Assembly (NCBI RefSeq): GCF_039541115.1
Contig: NZ_BAABFP010000004.1
Span: 504,335-568,334 of the forward strand
DNA: 64,000 nt
Reading direction: 5' to 3'
Source: Angustibacter luteus
GTDB taxonomy: Bacteria; Actinomycetota; Actinomycetes; Actinomycetales; Angustibacteraceae
The first letter of the stretch is position 1. Each line of letters starts with the position of its first letter. The notes beneath the pieces are model-generated. The model saw only the letters and a program-made list of their open reading frames with translations. It was not told the DNA's origin and searched no databases. Position numbers and translations under genes: made by a program. This document shows, piece by piece, positions 52,268 through 60,993 of the stretch.

Positions 52268-52296
52268 TTGACACGTCTGACGCCGCGACTCAGACT
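52268..52296 (+). promoter_or_regulatory. dnaK promoter
   Basis: TTGACA (52268-52273), 17-base spacer, CAGACT (52291-52296). The -10 overlaps HAIR element 2. Confidence 0.6.
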
Positions 52297-52315
52297 TGAG
52301 CGGAGCAGACTCAAG
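52295..52315. promoter_or_regulatory. HAIR element 2 (HspR operator)
   Basis: CTTGAGC-N7-ACTCAAG, at and just past the -10, where a bound repressor would block transcription. Confidence 0.88.
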
Positions 52316-52358
52316 GCCGCCCACGAGGTGGCACCCCAGATCCACGAGGAGAGCACTG

Positions 52359-54251
52359 ATGGCACGAGCGGTCGGCATCGACCTGGGCACGACGAACTCC
52401 GTCGTGTCCGTCCTGGAGGGCGGCGAGCCCACCGTCATCGCGAACGCCGAGGGTGGCCGCACCACGCCGTCCGTCGTCGCGTTCGCCAAGAACGGCGAGG
52501 TGCTCGTCGGCGAGATCGCCAAGCGCCAGGCCGTCACGAACGTCGACCGGACGATCCGGTCCGTCAAGCGCCACATGGGCAAGGACTGGCACGTCGAGAT
52601 CGACGGCAAGGACTACACCCCGCAGGAGATCAGCGCCCGCATCCTCGGCAAGCTGAAGCGGGACGCCGAGAGCTACCTGGGCGAGGACGTGACGGACGCG
52701 GTCATCACCGTCCCGGCGTACTTCAACGACTCCGAGCGCCAGGCGACCAAGGAGGCCGGCGAGATCGCGGGCCTCAACGTCCTGCGCATCATCAACGAGC
52801 CCACCGCGGCCGCCCTCGCCTACGGGCTGGAGAAGGGCAAGGAGGACGAGCTCATCCTCGTCTTCGACCTCGGCGGCGGCACGTTCGACGTCTCCCTGCT
52901 CGAGGTGGGCAAGGACGAGGACGACTTCTCGACCATCCAGGTCCGCTCGACCAGCGGTCACAACGACCTCGGCGGCGACGACTGGGACCAGCGCATCGTC
53001 GACCACCTGCTCCAGCAGGTGAAGATGGGCTACGGCATCGACCTCGGCAAGGACAAGATCGCCATGCAGCGGCTGCGTGAGGCGGCTGAGCAGGCGAAGA
53101 AGGAGCTCTCCAGCTCCACCTCGACCAACCTGTCGCTGCAGTACCTCTCGATGACCGAGAACGGCCCGATCCACCTGGACGAGACGCTGACCCGCTCGCA
53201 GTTCGAGCAGATGACGTCCGACCTGCTCGAGCGCACCAAGGCGCCGTTCAACCAGGTCATCGCGGACGCCGGCATCAAGCTCTCCGAGATCGACCACATC
53301 GTGCTGGTCGGCGGCTCCACCCGGATGCCCGCCGTCACCGCGCTGGTCAAGGAGCTCACCGGCGGCAAGGACCCCAACAAGGGCGTCAACCCGGACGAGG
53401 TCGTCGCCGTCGGCGCGGCCCTGCAGGCGGGCGTCCTCAAGGGCGAGCGCAAGGACGTCCTGCTGATCGACGTCACCCCGCTGTCGCTGGGCATCGAGAC
53501 CCAGGGCGGTCTGATGACCAAGCTCATCGAGCGCAACACGGCCATCCCGACCAAGCGCAGCGAGGTCTTCACGACCGCGGCCGACAACCAGCCGTCCGTG
53601 ACGATCCAGGTCTTCCAGGGCGAGCGCGAGATGACCCGCGACAACAAGGCGCTGGGCACCTTCGACCTCACCGGGATCGCTCCCGCGCCGCGCGGCATGC
53701 CGCAGGTCGAGGTCACGTTCGACATCGACGCCAACGGCATCGTGCACGTGTCCGCCAAGGACCGCGGCACCGGCAAGGAGCAGTCGATGACGATCTCCGG
53801 CGGCAGCGCGCTGCCGAAGGACGAGATCGAGCGGATGATCAAGGACGCCGAGGCGCACGCCAGCGAGGACAAGCAGCGTCGCGAGGAGGCGGAGACCCGC
53901 AACCAGGCCGAGCAGCTCGTCTGGTCGACGGAGAAGTTCGTCAAGGACAACGAGGACAAGATCCCGGCCGAGCCGAAGGCGGACGTCGAGAAGTCCATCG
54001 CCGACCTCAAGGAGGCGCTGTCCGCCAACGCCTCCACCGAGGACCTCAAGGCCAAGACCGAGGCGCTCGCCACCGCGAGCCAGGCCATCGGCCAGGCCAT
54101 GTACGCGGCCGAGGCGCAGGCCTCCGCGGACGCCGAGCAGGCCGGCAGCGCCGAGGGCGGCGCCGGTGCGACCGACGCTGACGACGACGTCGTCGACGCC
54201 GAGGTCGTGGACGACGAGCCAGGCGAGAACGAGGGTCGGGCGCAGGCATGA
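52359..54251 (+). CDS. dnaK: Hsp70 chaperone
   Basis: 630 aa. ATPase domain ([60 protein letters not shown]), substrate domain ([78 protein letters not shown]) and an acidic tail rich in Asp/Glu/Ala ending [20 protein letters not shown] precedes the ATG. First gene of dnaK-grpE-dnaJ-hspR. Confidence 0.98.
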   Translation: MARAVGIDLGTTNSVVSVLEGGEPTVIANAEGGRTTPSVVAFAKNGEVLVGEIAKRQAVTNVDRTIRSVKRHMGKDWHVEIDGKDYTPQEISARILGKLKRDAESYLGEDVTDAVITVPAYFNDSERQATKEAGEIAGLNVLRIINEPTAAALAYGLEKGKEDELILVFDLGGGTFDVSLLEVGKDEDDFSTIQVRSTSGHNDLGGDDWDQRIVDHLLQQVKMGYGIDLGKDKIAMQRLREAAEQAKKELSSSTSTNLSLQYLSMTENGPIHLDETLTRSQFEQMTSDLLERTKAPFNQVIADAGIKLSEIDHIVLVGGSTRMPAVTALVKELTGGKDPNKGVNPDEVVAVGAALQAGVLKGERKDVLLIDVTPLSLGIETQGGLMTKLIERNTAIPTKRSEVFTTAADNQPSVTIQVFQGEREMTRDNKALGTFDLTGIAPAPRGMPQVEVTFDIDANGIVHVSAKDRGTGKEQSMTISGGSALPKDEIERMIKDAEAHASEDKQRREEAETRNQAEQLVWSTEKFVKDNEDKIPAEPKADVEKSIADLKEALSANASTEDLKAKTEALATASQAIGQAMYAAEAQASADAEQAGSAEGGAGATDADDDVVDAEVVDDEPGENEGRAQA

Positions 54252-54901
54252 CCGACGCCCCCCAGGGCGGTCGGCCGGTCGCGGACGACGGGAGCGAGCC
54301 TCCCGTCGTCCGCGACAAGCGGCGGATCGACCCGCAGACCGGACAGCTGCGGGACGGCGGCGCTGCGGCGCCGCAGGCTCCCGCCCCCGAGGTCAGCGGC
54401 GAGATGGCCAACGAGACCGAGGTCGAGCAGGGGCTGGATGACAAGTCGTCCGGCCTCACGGCTGACGTCGACCTGGCCGCCGAGCGGCTGGCCGACCTGC
54501 AGCGACTGCAGGCCGAGTACGTCAACTACCGCAAGCGGGTCGAGCGTGACCGGGACGTCGCCCGCGAGCTCGCGACGGCGTCCGTGCTGGAGTCGTTGCT
54601 GCCGGTGATGGACGACCTGCACCTGGCCCGCCAGCACGGCGACCTGGAGAGCGGGCCGTTCGCAGCGGTGGCCGACAAGCTCGAGGCGATCGTGGCGCGC
54701 GCCGGTCTCGAGCGCTTCGGCGAGGTCGGCGAGGCGTTCGACCCGGCGGTGCACGAGGCCCTCATGCACGTCCAGGCCGAGCTCGCCGCCGGCACGGAGG
54801 TCACGACCGTCGTCCAGGTGCTGCAGCCGGGGTACCGCGTCGGTGAGCGGGTCGTGCGCGCTGCGCGCGTCGCCGTGGCCGACCCCGACACCACCAGCTG
54901 A
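54248..54901 (+). CDS. grpE: GrpE nucleotide-exchange factor
   Basis: 217 aa. A long, probably disordered N-terminus (about 85 residues), a helical stretch ([54 protein letters not shown]) and the beta domain ([16 protein letters not shown]...[25 protein letters not shown]). It releases ADP from DnaK. ATGA overlap with dnaK. Confidence 0.95.
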   Translation: MTDAPQGGRPVADDGSEPPVVRDKRRIDPQTGQLRDGGAAAPQAPAPEVSGEMANETEVEQGLDDKSSGLTADVDLAAERLADLQRLQAEYVNYRKRVERDRDVARELATASVLESLLPVMDDLHLARQHGDLESGPFAAVADKLEAIVARAGLERFGEVGEAFDPAVHEALMHVQAELAAGTEVTTVVQVLQPGYRVGERVVRAARVAVADPDTTS

Positions 54902-54920
54902 GTCCGAGAGGAGGCACCGC

Positions 54921-55952
54921 ATGGCCGGACAGGACTGGTTCGAGAAGGACTTCTACGCCACGCTCGGTGTCCCCAAGGACGCGGACGCGGCGGCGATCAA
55001 GAAGGCGTACCGCAAGCTGGCGCGCCAGCACCACCCGGACGCCAACGAGGGCGACGACACCCGGTTCAAGGAGATCGGCGAGGCCTACTCGGTGCTCTCC
55101 GACATTGAGCAGCGCCAGCAGTACGACGCGATCCGGTCGATGTCGCACGGCGGCGCGCGATTCGCGCCGGGCGGTCAGGGCGGGGCCGGCTTCGAGGACC
55201 TCTTCGGCGGTCTGTTCGGTGGTGCGGGAGCTCCCGGGGGCGGTGGCCAGCGCGCGCAGTTCGACAGCACGGGCGGCATCGATCTCGAGGACCTGCTGCG
55301 CGGCATGGGTGGCGCCCCGGGTGCCGGTGGTGGGCGCGGTGGCCGGTTCAGCGGTTTCGGCACCCGCGGCCCGCGTCGCGGCGCCGACGTGAACGCGACC
55401 ACCACCCTGCCGTTCCGCGAGGCAGTGGTCGGCTCGACCGTCACCCTGCGCACGCCGGAGGGTCGCACGGTGACCGCGCGGATCCCGGCCGGCGTCAAGG
55501 ACGGGCAGAAGATCCGCCTGCGCGGCAAGGGATCCGACGGCGACCCGGGTGCGGCGGCAGGTGACCTGATGATCCAGGTCGCTGTCACGCCGGACCCGGT
55601 CTTCGGCCGGCAGGGCGATGACCTCACCGTCACGGTGCCGGTCACGTTCGCCGAGGCCGCGCTGGGCGCGCAGGTCGACGTCCCGACGCTGGACGCCGAG
55701 GGCGACGTCACCACCGTTCGGGTCAAGGTGCCGGCCGGCACGCCGTCCGGTCGCACGCTGCGGGTCAAGGGCCGGGGCGTCAAGCACGCCAAGGGTTTCG
55801 GCGACCTGCGCGTCACCGTGCAGGTGGCGGTGCCGCAGCGGCTCACCGACGACGCGCGCGAGGCCGTCGAGGCGTACGCGAAGGCCACCGGCGGCGAGGA
55901 CCCGCGCGCCGACCTGATGGCCCGGGCGCGCTCACCGCGGACCGGCGGCTGA
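54921..55952 (+). CDS. dnaJ: DnaJ co-chaperone lacking the zinc finger (class B)
   Basis: 343 aa. J domain with HPD (LARQHHPDANEG), a Gly/Phe-rich linker (residues about 80-150) and C-terminal peptide-binding repeats (VNATTTLPFREAVVGSTVTLRTPEG, RLRGKGSDGDPGAAAGDLMIQV, GRTLRVKGRGVKH). The four CxxCxGxG zinc repeats of classical DnaJ are absent and the protein has no Cys at all, so it is CbpA-like. GAGGAGG lies 7 bases before the ATG. Confidence 0.93.
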   Translation: MAGQDWFEKDFYATLGVPKDADAAAIKKAYRKLARQHHPDANEGDDTRFKEIGEAYSVLSDIEQRQQYDAIRSMSHGGARFAPGGQGGAGFEDLFGGLFGGAGAPGGGGQRAQFDSTGGIDLEDLLRGMGGAPGAGGGRGGRFSGFGTRGPRRGADVNATTTLPFREAVVGSTVTLRTPEGRTVTARIPAGVKDGQKIRLRGKGSDGDPGAAAGDLMIQVAVTPDPVFGRQGDDLTVTVPVTFAEAALGAQVDVPTLDAEGDVTTVRVKVPAGTPSGRTLRVKGRGVKHAKGFGDLRVTVQVAVPQRLTDDAREAVEAYAKATGGEDPRADLMARARSPRTGG

Positions 55953-55953
55953 C

Positions 55954-56427
55954 ATGAGCGACAGCGCCAGCTGGCAGGGCCGGGTCGAGCTCGACCTGGA
56001 CGACGAGACCCCGGTCTTCGTCATCTCGGTCGCGGCGCAGATGGCCGGCATGCACCCGCAGACGTTGCGGCAGTACGACCGGCTGGGCCTCGTCTCGCCG
56101 GACCGCACGCGCGGGCGCGGCCGGCGCTACTCGGCGCGCGACGTCTCGCTGCTCCGCCAGGTGCAGCGGCTGTCCCAGGACGAGGGCGTCAGCCTCGCCG
56201 GGATCAAGCAGATCCTCGAGCTCGAGCACCAGGTCGCCGCGCTGCGCGCCCGGGTCGTCGAGCTCAGCAACGAGCTCGCCGCCGTGCAGGACGCGACCGG
56301 GCTCGGTCGTCGGGTGTTCGCCGCCGGCCCCGCCGGTGACGTGGTCTCGATGCGCGCCGGGCGCCGTCCGGACCGGTCCGCCTTCGGGCTGACGTCCGCG
56401 CTCGTCGTCTGGCGCCCGCAGGGCTGA
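55954..56427 (+). CDS. hspR: HspR heat-shock repressor (MerR family)
   Basis: 157 aa. MerR helix-turn-helix (VFVISVAAQMAGMHPQTLRQYDRLGLVSPDRTRGRGRRYSARDVSLLRQVQRLSQDEGVSLAGIKQIL) and a short coiled coil (ELEHQVAALRARVVELSNELAAVQ). It binds the HAIR sites upstream of dnaK and uses DnaK as co-repressor in known systems. It starts one base after the dnaJ stop. Confidence 0.95.
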   Translation: MSDSASWQGRVELDLDDETPVFVISVAAQMAGMHPQTLRQYDRLGLVSPDRTRGRGRRYSARDVSLLRQVQRLSQDEGVSLAGIKQILELEHQVAALRARVVELSNELAAVQDATGLGRRVFAAGPAGDVVSMRAGRRPDRSAFGLTSALVVWRPQG

Positions 56428-56428
56428 T

Positions 56429-56468
56429 CGTGGCAACGGCGTTCGCCCTGGCGCACGCGGTTGCCACG
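56429..56468. terminator. Hairpin after hspR
   Basis: Perfect 9-bp arms CGTGGCAAC and GTTGCCACG around a 22-base loop, one base after the hspR stop codon. Terminator or operator for the next gene. Confidence 0.6.
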
Positions 56469-56502
56469 TACGCTCCGGAGGACACCGGACGAGGGCGGAC
56501 CC

Positions 56503-57519
56503 ATGACGAAGCTGTCCATGTACGAGCGTCTGCCGTTCGACGAGGCGACGACGCCGCCGCGGGTGTCCACCGGCGAGCTGCCCCCGCCGGACGAGATCCG
56601 ACGGCTGGTCACCGAGGCCTACGAGCGCTACCGAGCGAACAGCGACGGCGTCGTCGCGGACTACATCCCCGCGCTGGCCGGTGCGTCCCCTGACCTGTTC
56701 GGCATCTGTGTCGTCGGTGCCCGTGGCGGGTCGTTCGAGATCGGGGACGTCGACACGTCCTTCTCGATCCAGAGCGTGTCCAAGCCCTTCGTCTTCGCCC
56801 TCGTGTGCGAGGAGGTCGGCTACGAGGCGGCGCGCCGCCAGCTCGGCGTGAACAGCACCGGCTTCCCGTTCAACTCGCTCATGGCGGTCGAGCTGAACGA
56901 CGACCGGACGATGAACCCGTTGGTGAACGCGGGCGCGATCGCCACGACGAGCCTGGTGCCGGGCGACTCGGCGGAGCTCAAGTCCGACCGGATCCGCGAG
57001 GGGCTGTCCCGGTTCGCCGGCCGTGAGCTGTCCATGAGCGAGGAGGTGTACGCCTCCGAGTCCGCGTCGAACCTGCGCAACCAGGGCATCGCCCACCTGC
57101 TGAAGAGCTACGGCCGGCTCTACTTCGACCCCGATGAGACGACCGACGCCTACACCCGGCAGTGCTCCCTCGAGGTCACGGTCCACGACCTCGCGGTGAT
57201 GGCGGCCACGCTCGCGAACGGCGGGGTCAACCCGCAGTCCGGGGAGCGCGTGCTGCGGCCGGGGGTGTGCCGGCGGGTGCTGGCCGTGATGGCCACGGCC
57301 GGCCTCTACGAGCTCTCGGGGGACTGGTTGTACGAGGTCGGCGTCCCTGGCAAGAGTGGCGTCAGCGGCGGGATCGTGACGGTGTCGCCTGGCAAGGGTG
57401 GACTCGCGACCTTCTCGCCGCCCCTGGACGCGGCCGGGAACAGCGTGCGTGGCCAGCTGGCCACGAAGCACCTGGCCGAGCGACTGGGCCTCAACCTCTT
57501 CGCCTCGGAACCGGCCTGA
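56503..57519 (+). CDS. glsA: Glutaminase A
   Basis: 338 aa, serine beta-lactamase-like fold. Ser91-Val-Ser-Lys94 is the catalytic S-x-x-K; FNSLMAVELNDDRTMNPLVNAGAIATTSLV, YASESASNLRNQGIAHLLKSYGRLY and LYEVGVPGKSGVSGGIVTVSPGKGGLATFSPPLDAAGNSVRG are family blocks. It converts glutamine to glutamate. The ATG at 56503 is chosen over a longer frame from 56461. Convergent with the nmrA-like gene. Confidence 0.95.
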   Translation: MTKLSMYERLPFDEATTPPRVSTGELPPPDEIRRLVTEAYERYRANSDGVVADYIPALAGASPDLFGICVVGARGGSFEIGDVDTSFSIQSVSKPFVFALVCEEVGYEAARRQLGVNSTGFPFNSLMAVELNDDRTMNPLVNAGAIATTSLVPGDSAELKSDRIREGLSRFAGRELSMSEEVYASESASNLRNQGIAHLLKSYGRLYFDPDETTDAYTRQCSLEVTVHDLAVMAATLANGGVNPQSGERVLRPGVCRRVLAVMATAGLYELSGDWLYEVGVPGKSGVSGGIVTVSPGKGGLATFSPPLDAAGNSVRGQLATKHLAERLGLNLFASEPA

Positions 57520-57526
57520 CCGCGGC

Positions 57527-57607
57527 GGGGCGAACGTGCATGATCACCGCGGGAGGGGGGTGGTGGCGTCCCGCCCCCCTCCCGCGGTGATCATGCACGT
57601 TCGCCCC
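57527..57607. repeat. Dispersed palindrome family B, copy 3 (longest)
   Basis: Perfect 34-bp arms (57527-57560 / 57574-57607) around a 13-base loop, left arm beginning GGGGCGAACGTGCATGATCA. It lies between convergent glsA and the nmrA-like gene, so here it could act as a bidirectional terminator. Confidence 0.93.
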
Positions 57608-57620
57608 GGATCGGGTGAGC

Positions 57621-58485
57621 TCAGCGGTGGCCGGCAGAGCGCAGGACGTCGTCCAGGCTGCGCGCCGGGTGGCCGGTCAGGCGCTGGACGTCGTCACTGA
57701 CCTTCGCGAGCTCGCCGCGGGCGATCGCCAGGTACGACGTCACCCAGCCGTCGACCTCGAACCGGGGCGCCGTAGTGCGCGCGCGAGGCGTAGGCCTGCT
57801 CGAGCGTCTCGTCCTCGAACCGCACGTCGCGCCCGGTCGCCGCACTGATCCGCGCGGCCGCCTCGGTCAGGGTGAACGCCTCCGGCCCGGTCAGGTCGTA
57901 GCCGACACCGTCGTGCTGGCCTGACTCGTCGCTCAGGACCGCGACGGCGACGTCCGCGACGTCGTCCTGCGCCACCGCACTGACCCGGCCGTCAGCGGCG
58001 GGGCCACGGATCACGCCGTCCTCGCCAGGCATCAGCGCGAAGAAGTCGGCGTACAGGCTGTCCCGCAGGAACGTGTGGCGCAGACCGCTGCCCCTGATGT
58101 GCTCCTCGGTGTGGAAGTGGTCGCGGCCGAAGGTGAACGTGCAGTCGGCCGAGGCGCCGAGGAACGACAGGTAGACGATGCGCTGCACGCCCGCGCGCAC
58201 CGCGGCGTCGACCGCGCTGCGGTGCTCGGCGAGCCGGTTCGCGGACTCGCGTCCGGACACCAGGAACAGCGTGTGCGCGTCGCCGATCGCCGCGACCATC
58301 GCGTCGGTGCTCGCGTACTCGGCAGCCGGCCCCGCCACGGCACCGGGCAGGTCCGGCAAGCGGCTCGGGTCACGGCCCACCAGCCGCAGCGGCACCCCCT
58401 GAGCCGCCAACGCGCGGGCCACCCGGCCGCCGATGTTCCCCGTGCTGCCCGTCACCGCGATGTTCGCTGCTCCACTGGTTGCCAT
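57621..58485 (-). pseudogene. NmrA-like NAD(P)-binding protein, frameshifted near the C-terminus
   Basis: The first part (about 240 aa) has IAVTGSTGNIGGRVARALAAQG, then QRIVYLSFLGASADCTFTFGRDHFHTEEHIRGSGLRHTFLRDSLYADF and GPEAFTLTEAAARISAATGRDVRFEDETLEQAYASRAHYGAP; the expected C-terminus (RFEVDGWVTSYLAIARGELAKVSDDVQRLTGHPARSLDDVL) follows in another frame. The break is at about 57761-57772 in a run of G/C. A two-base loss (or a one-base gain) restores the frame. It could be a real mutation or an assembly error. It follows the methyltransferase gene by 7 bases. Confidence 0.85.
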
Positions 58486-58492
58486 GGCAGGG

Positions 58493-59071
58493 TCAGCGCA
58501 GCGGGACGAACCGATAATTCCCGTACCAGTGCACCTCGGTGCCGTCCGGCGTCCGGGCGACCCGCGCCAACCGCCCAGCCACTGGGCAGACCATCAGCCC
58601 GTTCGGGGTGAGCTGGTCGACCAGCGCGTCCGGGATCTCGTTGGCGGCGGCAGAGACCAGCACCCGGTCGTACGGCGCGTCCTTCGGCCAGCCGAGCACC
58701 CCCGGCTCCGCCCGGTGCACGCCGGCCCAGGGCAGCTCGTGGACGGCCAGGTTCGAGGCGCCCCACAGGGCCAGATCGGGCTCCAGCTCGACGCCGACCA
58801 CCTCGCCGCTCGGCCCGACCAGGTGGGCCAGCAGCGTCGTCGTCCAGCCCGAACCGGAGCCGACGTCCAGCACCCGGTGCCCCTCCTCGACGTCGAGCAG
58901 CCGCAGCATCCGGCGCACCGTGGACGGCTGGGACGACGTCTGGCCGTAGCCGATCTCGAGCGGTTGGTCCTCGTGGGCGTGCGACTGCTGCGCCCGCGGC
59001 AGGAAGCCGGTGCGCGGTACGGCGGCGAAAGCTCGGTCGATGGCCTCCGGCGCGGTGGCCCGGTCGTGCAC
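58493..59071 (-). CDS. Protein-L-isoaspartate O-methyltransferase homologue
   Basis: 192 aa. FAAVPRTGFLPRAQQSHAHEDQPLEIGYGQTSSQPSTVRRMLRLLDVEEGHRVLDVGSGSGWTTTLLAHLVG shows the PCMT pattern (QTSSQP and SAM loop VLDVGSGSGWT); the end is VARTPDGTEVHWYGNYRFVPLR. It repairs isoaspartyl residues or is a related methyltransferase. GTG start. It is upstream of the nmrA-like gene. Confidence 0.88.
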   Translation of the reverse strand: MHDRATAPEAIDRAFAAVPRTGFLPRAQQSHAHEDQPLEIGYGQTSSQPSTVRRMLRLLDVEEGHRVLDVGSGSGWTTTLLAHLVGPSGEVVGVELEPDLALWGASNLAVHELPWAGVHRAEPGVLGWPKDAPYDRVLVSAAANEIPDALVDQLTPNGLMVCPVAGRLARVARTPDGTEVHWYGNYRFVPLR

Positions 59072-59106
59072 GTCCCCCAGTGTGCTCCCCGTGGGAAGGT
59101 GTGGCC

Positions 59107-59568
59107 ATGGCCGACGGACCCCGCGACGTGCTGCCGACCCGCGCCGAGTTCGCGGTCTGGCGTCCCATGCCCACCCGCTGGGCCGACAACGACCAGTACG
59201 GGCACGCCAACAACGTCGTCTACTACTCGTGGTTCGACACCGCGGTGAACGGCTGGCTGATGCAGGCCGTCGGGGCAGATGTCCGCGACCTGCCGGCCAT
59301 CGGCATCGTCGCCGAGACGTCCTGCCGGTTCCTCTCGCCCGTCGGCTTCCCGGACGAGCTCGCGGTCGGCCTGCGGGTGGACCGGCTCGGGCGCAGCAGC
59401 ATCACCTACGGGCTCGCGGTGTTCGCGGACGGCGAGGACGCGCCGTCCGCGGTGGGGCGGTTCGTGCACGTGTACGTCGACCCCGCGACCCGCCGTCCGG
59501 TGCCCGTGCCGGACGTCGTGCGGGACGTCGCGTCCGCGATCACCAGTGGTGCATCGACCGCCGGATGA
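59107..59568 (+). CDS. Hot-dog fold acyl-CoA thioesterase
   Basis: 153 aa, 4-hydroxybenzoyl-CoA thioesterase type: PTRWADNDQYGHANNVVYYSWFDTAVNGWLM, with the catalytic Asp in DNDQYGHANN. It hydrolyses an acyl-CoA; the chain is unknown. AAGG lies about 9 bases upstream of the ATG. It overlaps the convergent dehydrogenase by 29 bases. Confidence 0.88.
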   Translation: MADGPRDVLPTRAEFAVWRPMPTRWADNDQYGHANNVVYYSWFDTAVNGWLMQAVGADVRDLPAIGIVAETSCRFLSPVGFPDELAVGLRVDRLGRSSITYGLAVFADGEDAPSAVGRFVHVYVDPATRRPVPVPDVVRDVASAITSGASTAG

Positions 59569-60811
59569 TCCCCGCGAGGTCCTCGGCGGAAGGCTCGCGC
59601 GGACTGATGGCGAGCAGCCGCGGCTGGGCCAGCGAGCCCTCCACCAGGTCGTCGACGTCGCCGTCGCCGAAGCCCAGCTCGGCCAGCCCGGAGGGTAGCC
59701 CGATGTCCCGCATCAGGGTGGCCAGCACGGTCGGCAGCTGAGCCGCGGCGTCGTCGCCGACCTCGGCGTCGGGGGCGAGCAGGGCGGCGGCGCGCAGGTG
59801 CCGGTCCGGCGCCGACCCGAAGGTGAACCGGAACGCCTCCGGTGCCGTCATCGAGACCGCCATCCCGTGCGGTACCAGGGGTTCGTCCCCCGGGTAGCCG
59901 GGCGCGTGGAAGTGCCGCACCCGGCCCGCGACCGGGTAGGCGTTGGCGTGCGGGATGTGCACGCCCGCGTTCCCGAAGCCGAGGCCGGCGAACGTCGCGG
60001 CGTAGGCCATGTCGGTGCGGGCGCCCTGGTCGTCGCCGTCGCGCACCGCCCGGCGAAACGCCCCGGCCAGCAACGACATCGCGCGCTCGGACCACATGTC
60101 GGCGATCGGGTTCGCGCCGCAGTAGGGCACCCGCTGGTCCGGGGTCTTGCGCTCGAAGGAGTCGAACGGCCGCGCGGTGTAGCTCTCCAGCGCGTGGCAC
60201 AGGATGTCCAGACCGGCGCTCGCGGTGACCTGGCTGGGTTGGCTGAAGGTGAGCTCGGGATCGATGACGGCCAGCGTGGGCCGCAGCCGGGCGTGGCTGA
60301 CGCCGGTCTTGACCTTGCGGGACAGCACGTCCAGCACGCAGACGGTCGTGGACTCGGCGCCCGTACCGGTCGTGGTGGGGACGGCGACGAGCGGCAGCAG
60401 CGGCCCAGGAGGGGCCTGGCCACCGCCGATCGGGGCGTTCACGTAGTCCATCAGCTCGCCCGGCGAGCAGAGCATCAGGTTGACGGCCTTGGCGGTGTCG
60501 ATGCTGGAGCCGCCGCCGACCGCGACGATGCCGTCGAACCGGCCGAGCGATCGGGCTGCGTCGATCGCGGCCGTCATGCTCTGGTCGGTCGGCTCGACGC
60601 GCGCCTGGTCGTACACCTCGACCTCGAGGCCCTCCTGGCGGATCCCTGCGGCGATGCGGTCGGGAGCGCCGGTGGCGGCGACGCCGGGGTCGGTGACCAG
60701 CAGCACGCGGGTGGCGCCGAGCGCCTTGAGGTCCGCGCCGACCTCGTCGCTGGCGCCGTGGCCGAACTTCAGCCGAGGCGCGGCGTACGTGAAGACCGTC
60801 TCGTTGCCCAT
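59540..60811 (-). CDS. Hydroxyacid-oxoacid transhydrogenase (iron-containing alcohol dehydrogenase family)
   Basis: 423 aa. GRFDGIVAVGGGSSIDTAKAVNLM (NAD site), VPTTTGTGAESTTVCVLD, IDPELTFSQPSQVTASAGLDILCHALESYTARPFDSF (His ligands) and FGNAGVHIPHANAYPVAG. The VPTTTGTGAESTTV and C-H-A-L-E-S-Y-T-A-R-P patterns fit ADHFE1-type enzymes, which pass hydride from 4-hydroxybutyrate to 2-oxoglutarate, making D-2-hydroxyglutarate. It is divergent from a D-2-hydroxyacid dehydrogenase. Other iron-ADH activities remain possible. Confidence 0.83.
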   Translation of the reverse strand: MGNETVFTYAAPRLKFGHGASDEVGADLKALGATRVLLVTDPGVAATGAPDRIAAGIRQEGLEVEVYDQARVEPTDQSMTAAIDAARSLGRFDGIVAVGGGSSIDTAKAVNLMLCSPGELMDYVNAPIGGGQAPPGPLLPLVAVPTTTGTGAESTTVCVLDVLSRKVKTGVSHARLRPTLAVIDPELTFSQPSQVTASAGLDILCHALESYTARPFDSFERKTPDQRVPYCGANPIADMWSERAMSLLAGAFRRAVRDGDDQGARTDMAYAATFAGLGFGNAGVHIPHANAYPVAGRVRHFHAPGYPGDEPLVPHGMAVSMTAPEAFRFTFGSAPDRHLRAAALLAPDAEVGDDAAAQLPTVLATLMRDIGLPSGLAELGFGDGDVDDLVEGSLAQPRLLAISPREPSAEDLAGIIRRSMHHW

Positions 60812-60841
60812 GCTCGCGAGCCTGCCGCACCCCTCGAGCCA

Positions 60842-60928
60842 CCGCCACTCACCACCCGCTTCCGCCGCTCGGTCCCGTTTCCGCCGCCCAAGCCGATCTC
60901 GCGGGCGCAGAACCGGCTTGAGTGGCGG
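60842..60928. promoter_or_regulatory. Inverted repeats in the divergent promoter region
   Basis: CCGCCACTCA (60842-60851) pairs with TGAGTGGCGG (60919-60928), and CAAGCCG (60889-60895) with CGGCTTG (60914-60920). These lie in the 182-base gap between the transhydrogenase and the large dehydrogenase. Regulatory role possible. Confidence 0.4.
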
Positions 60929-60993
60929 AGGCGTCCTGCCCGAGGCATGGACCGGGGGAGCGAGCCGCCGGGTGGTTGCCTAGAGTTTCGCTC

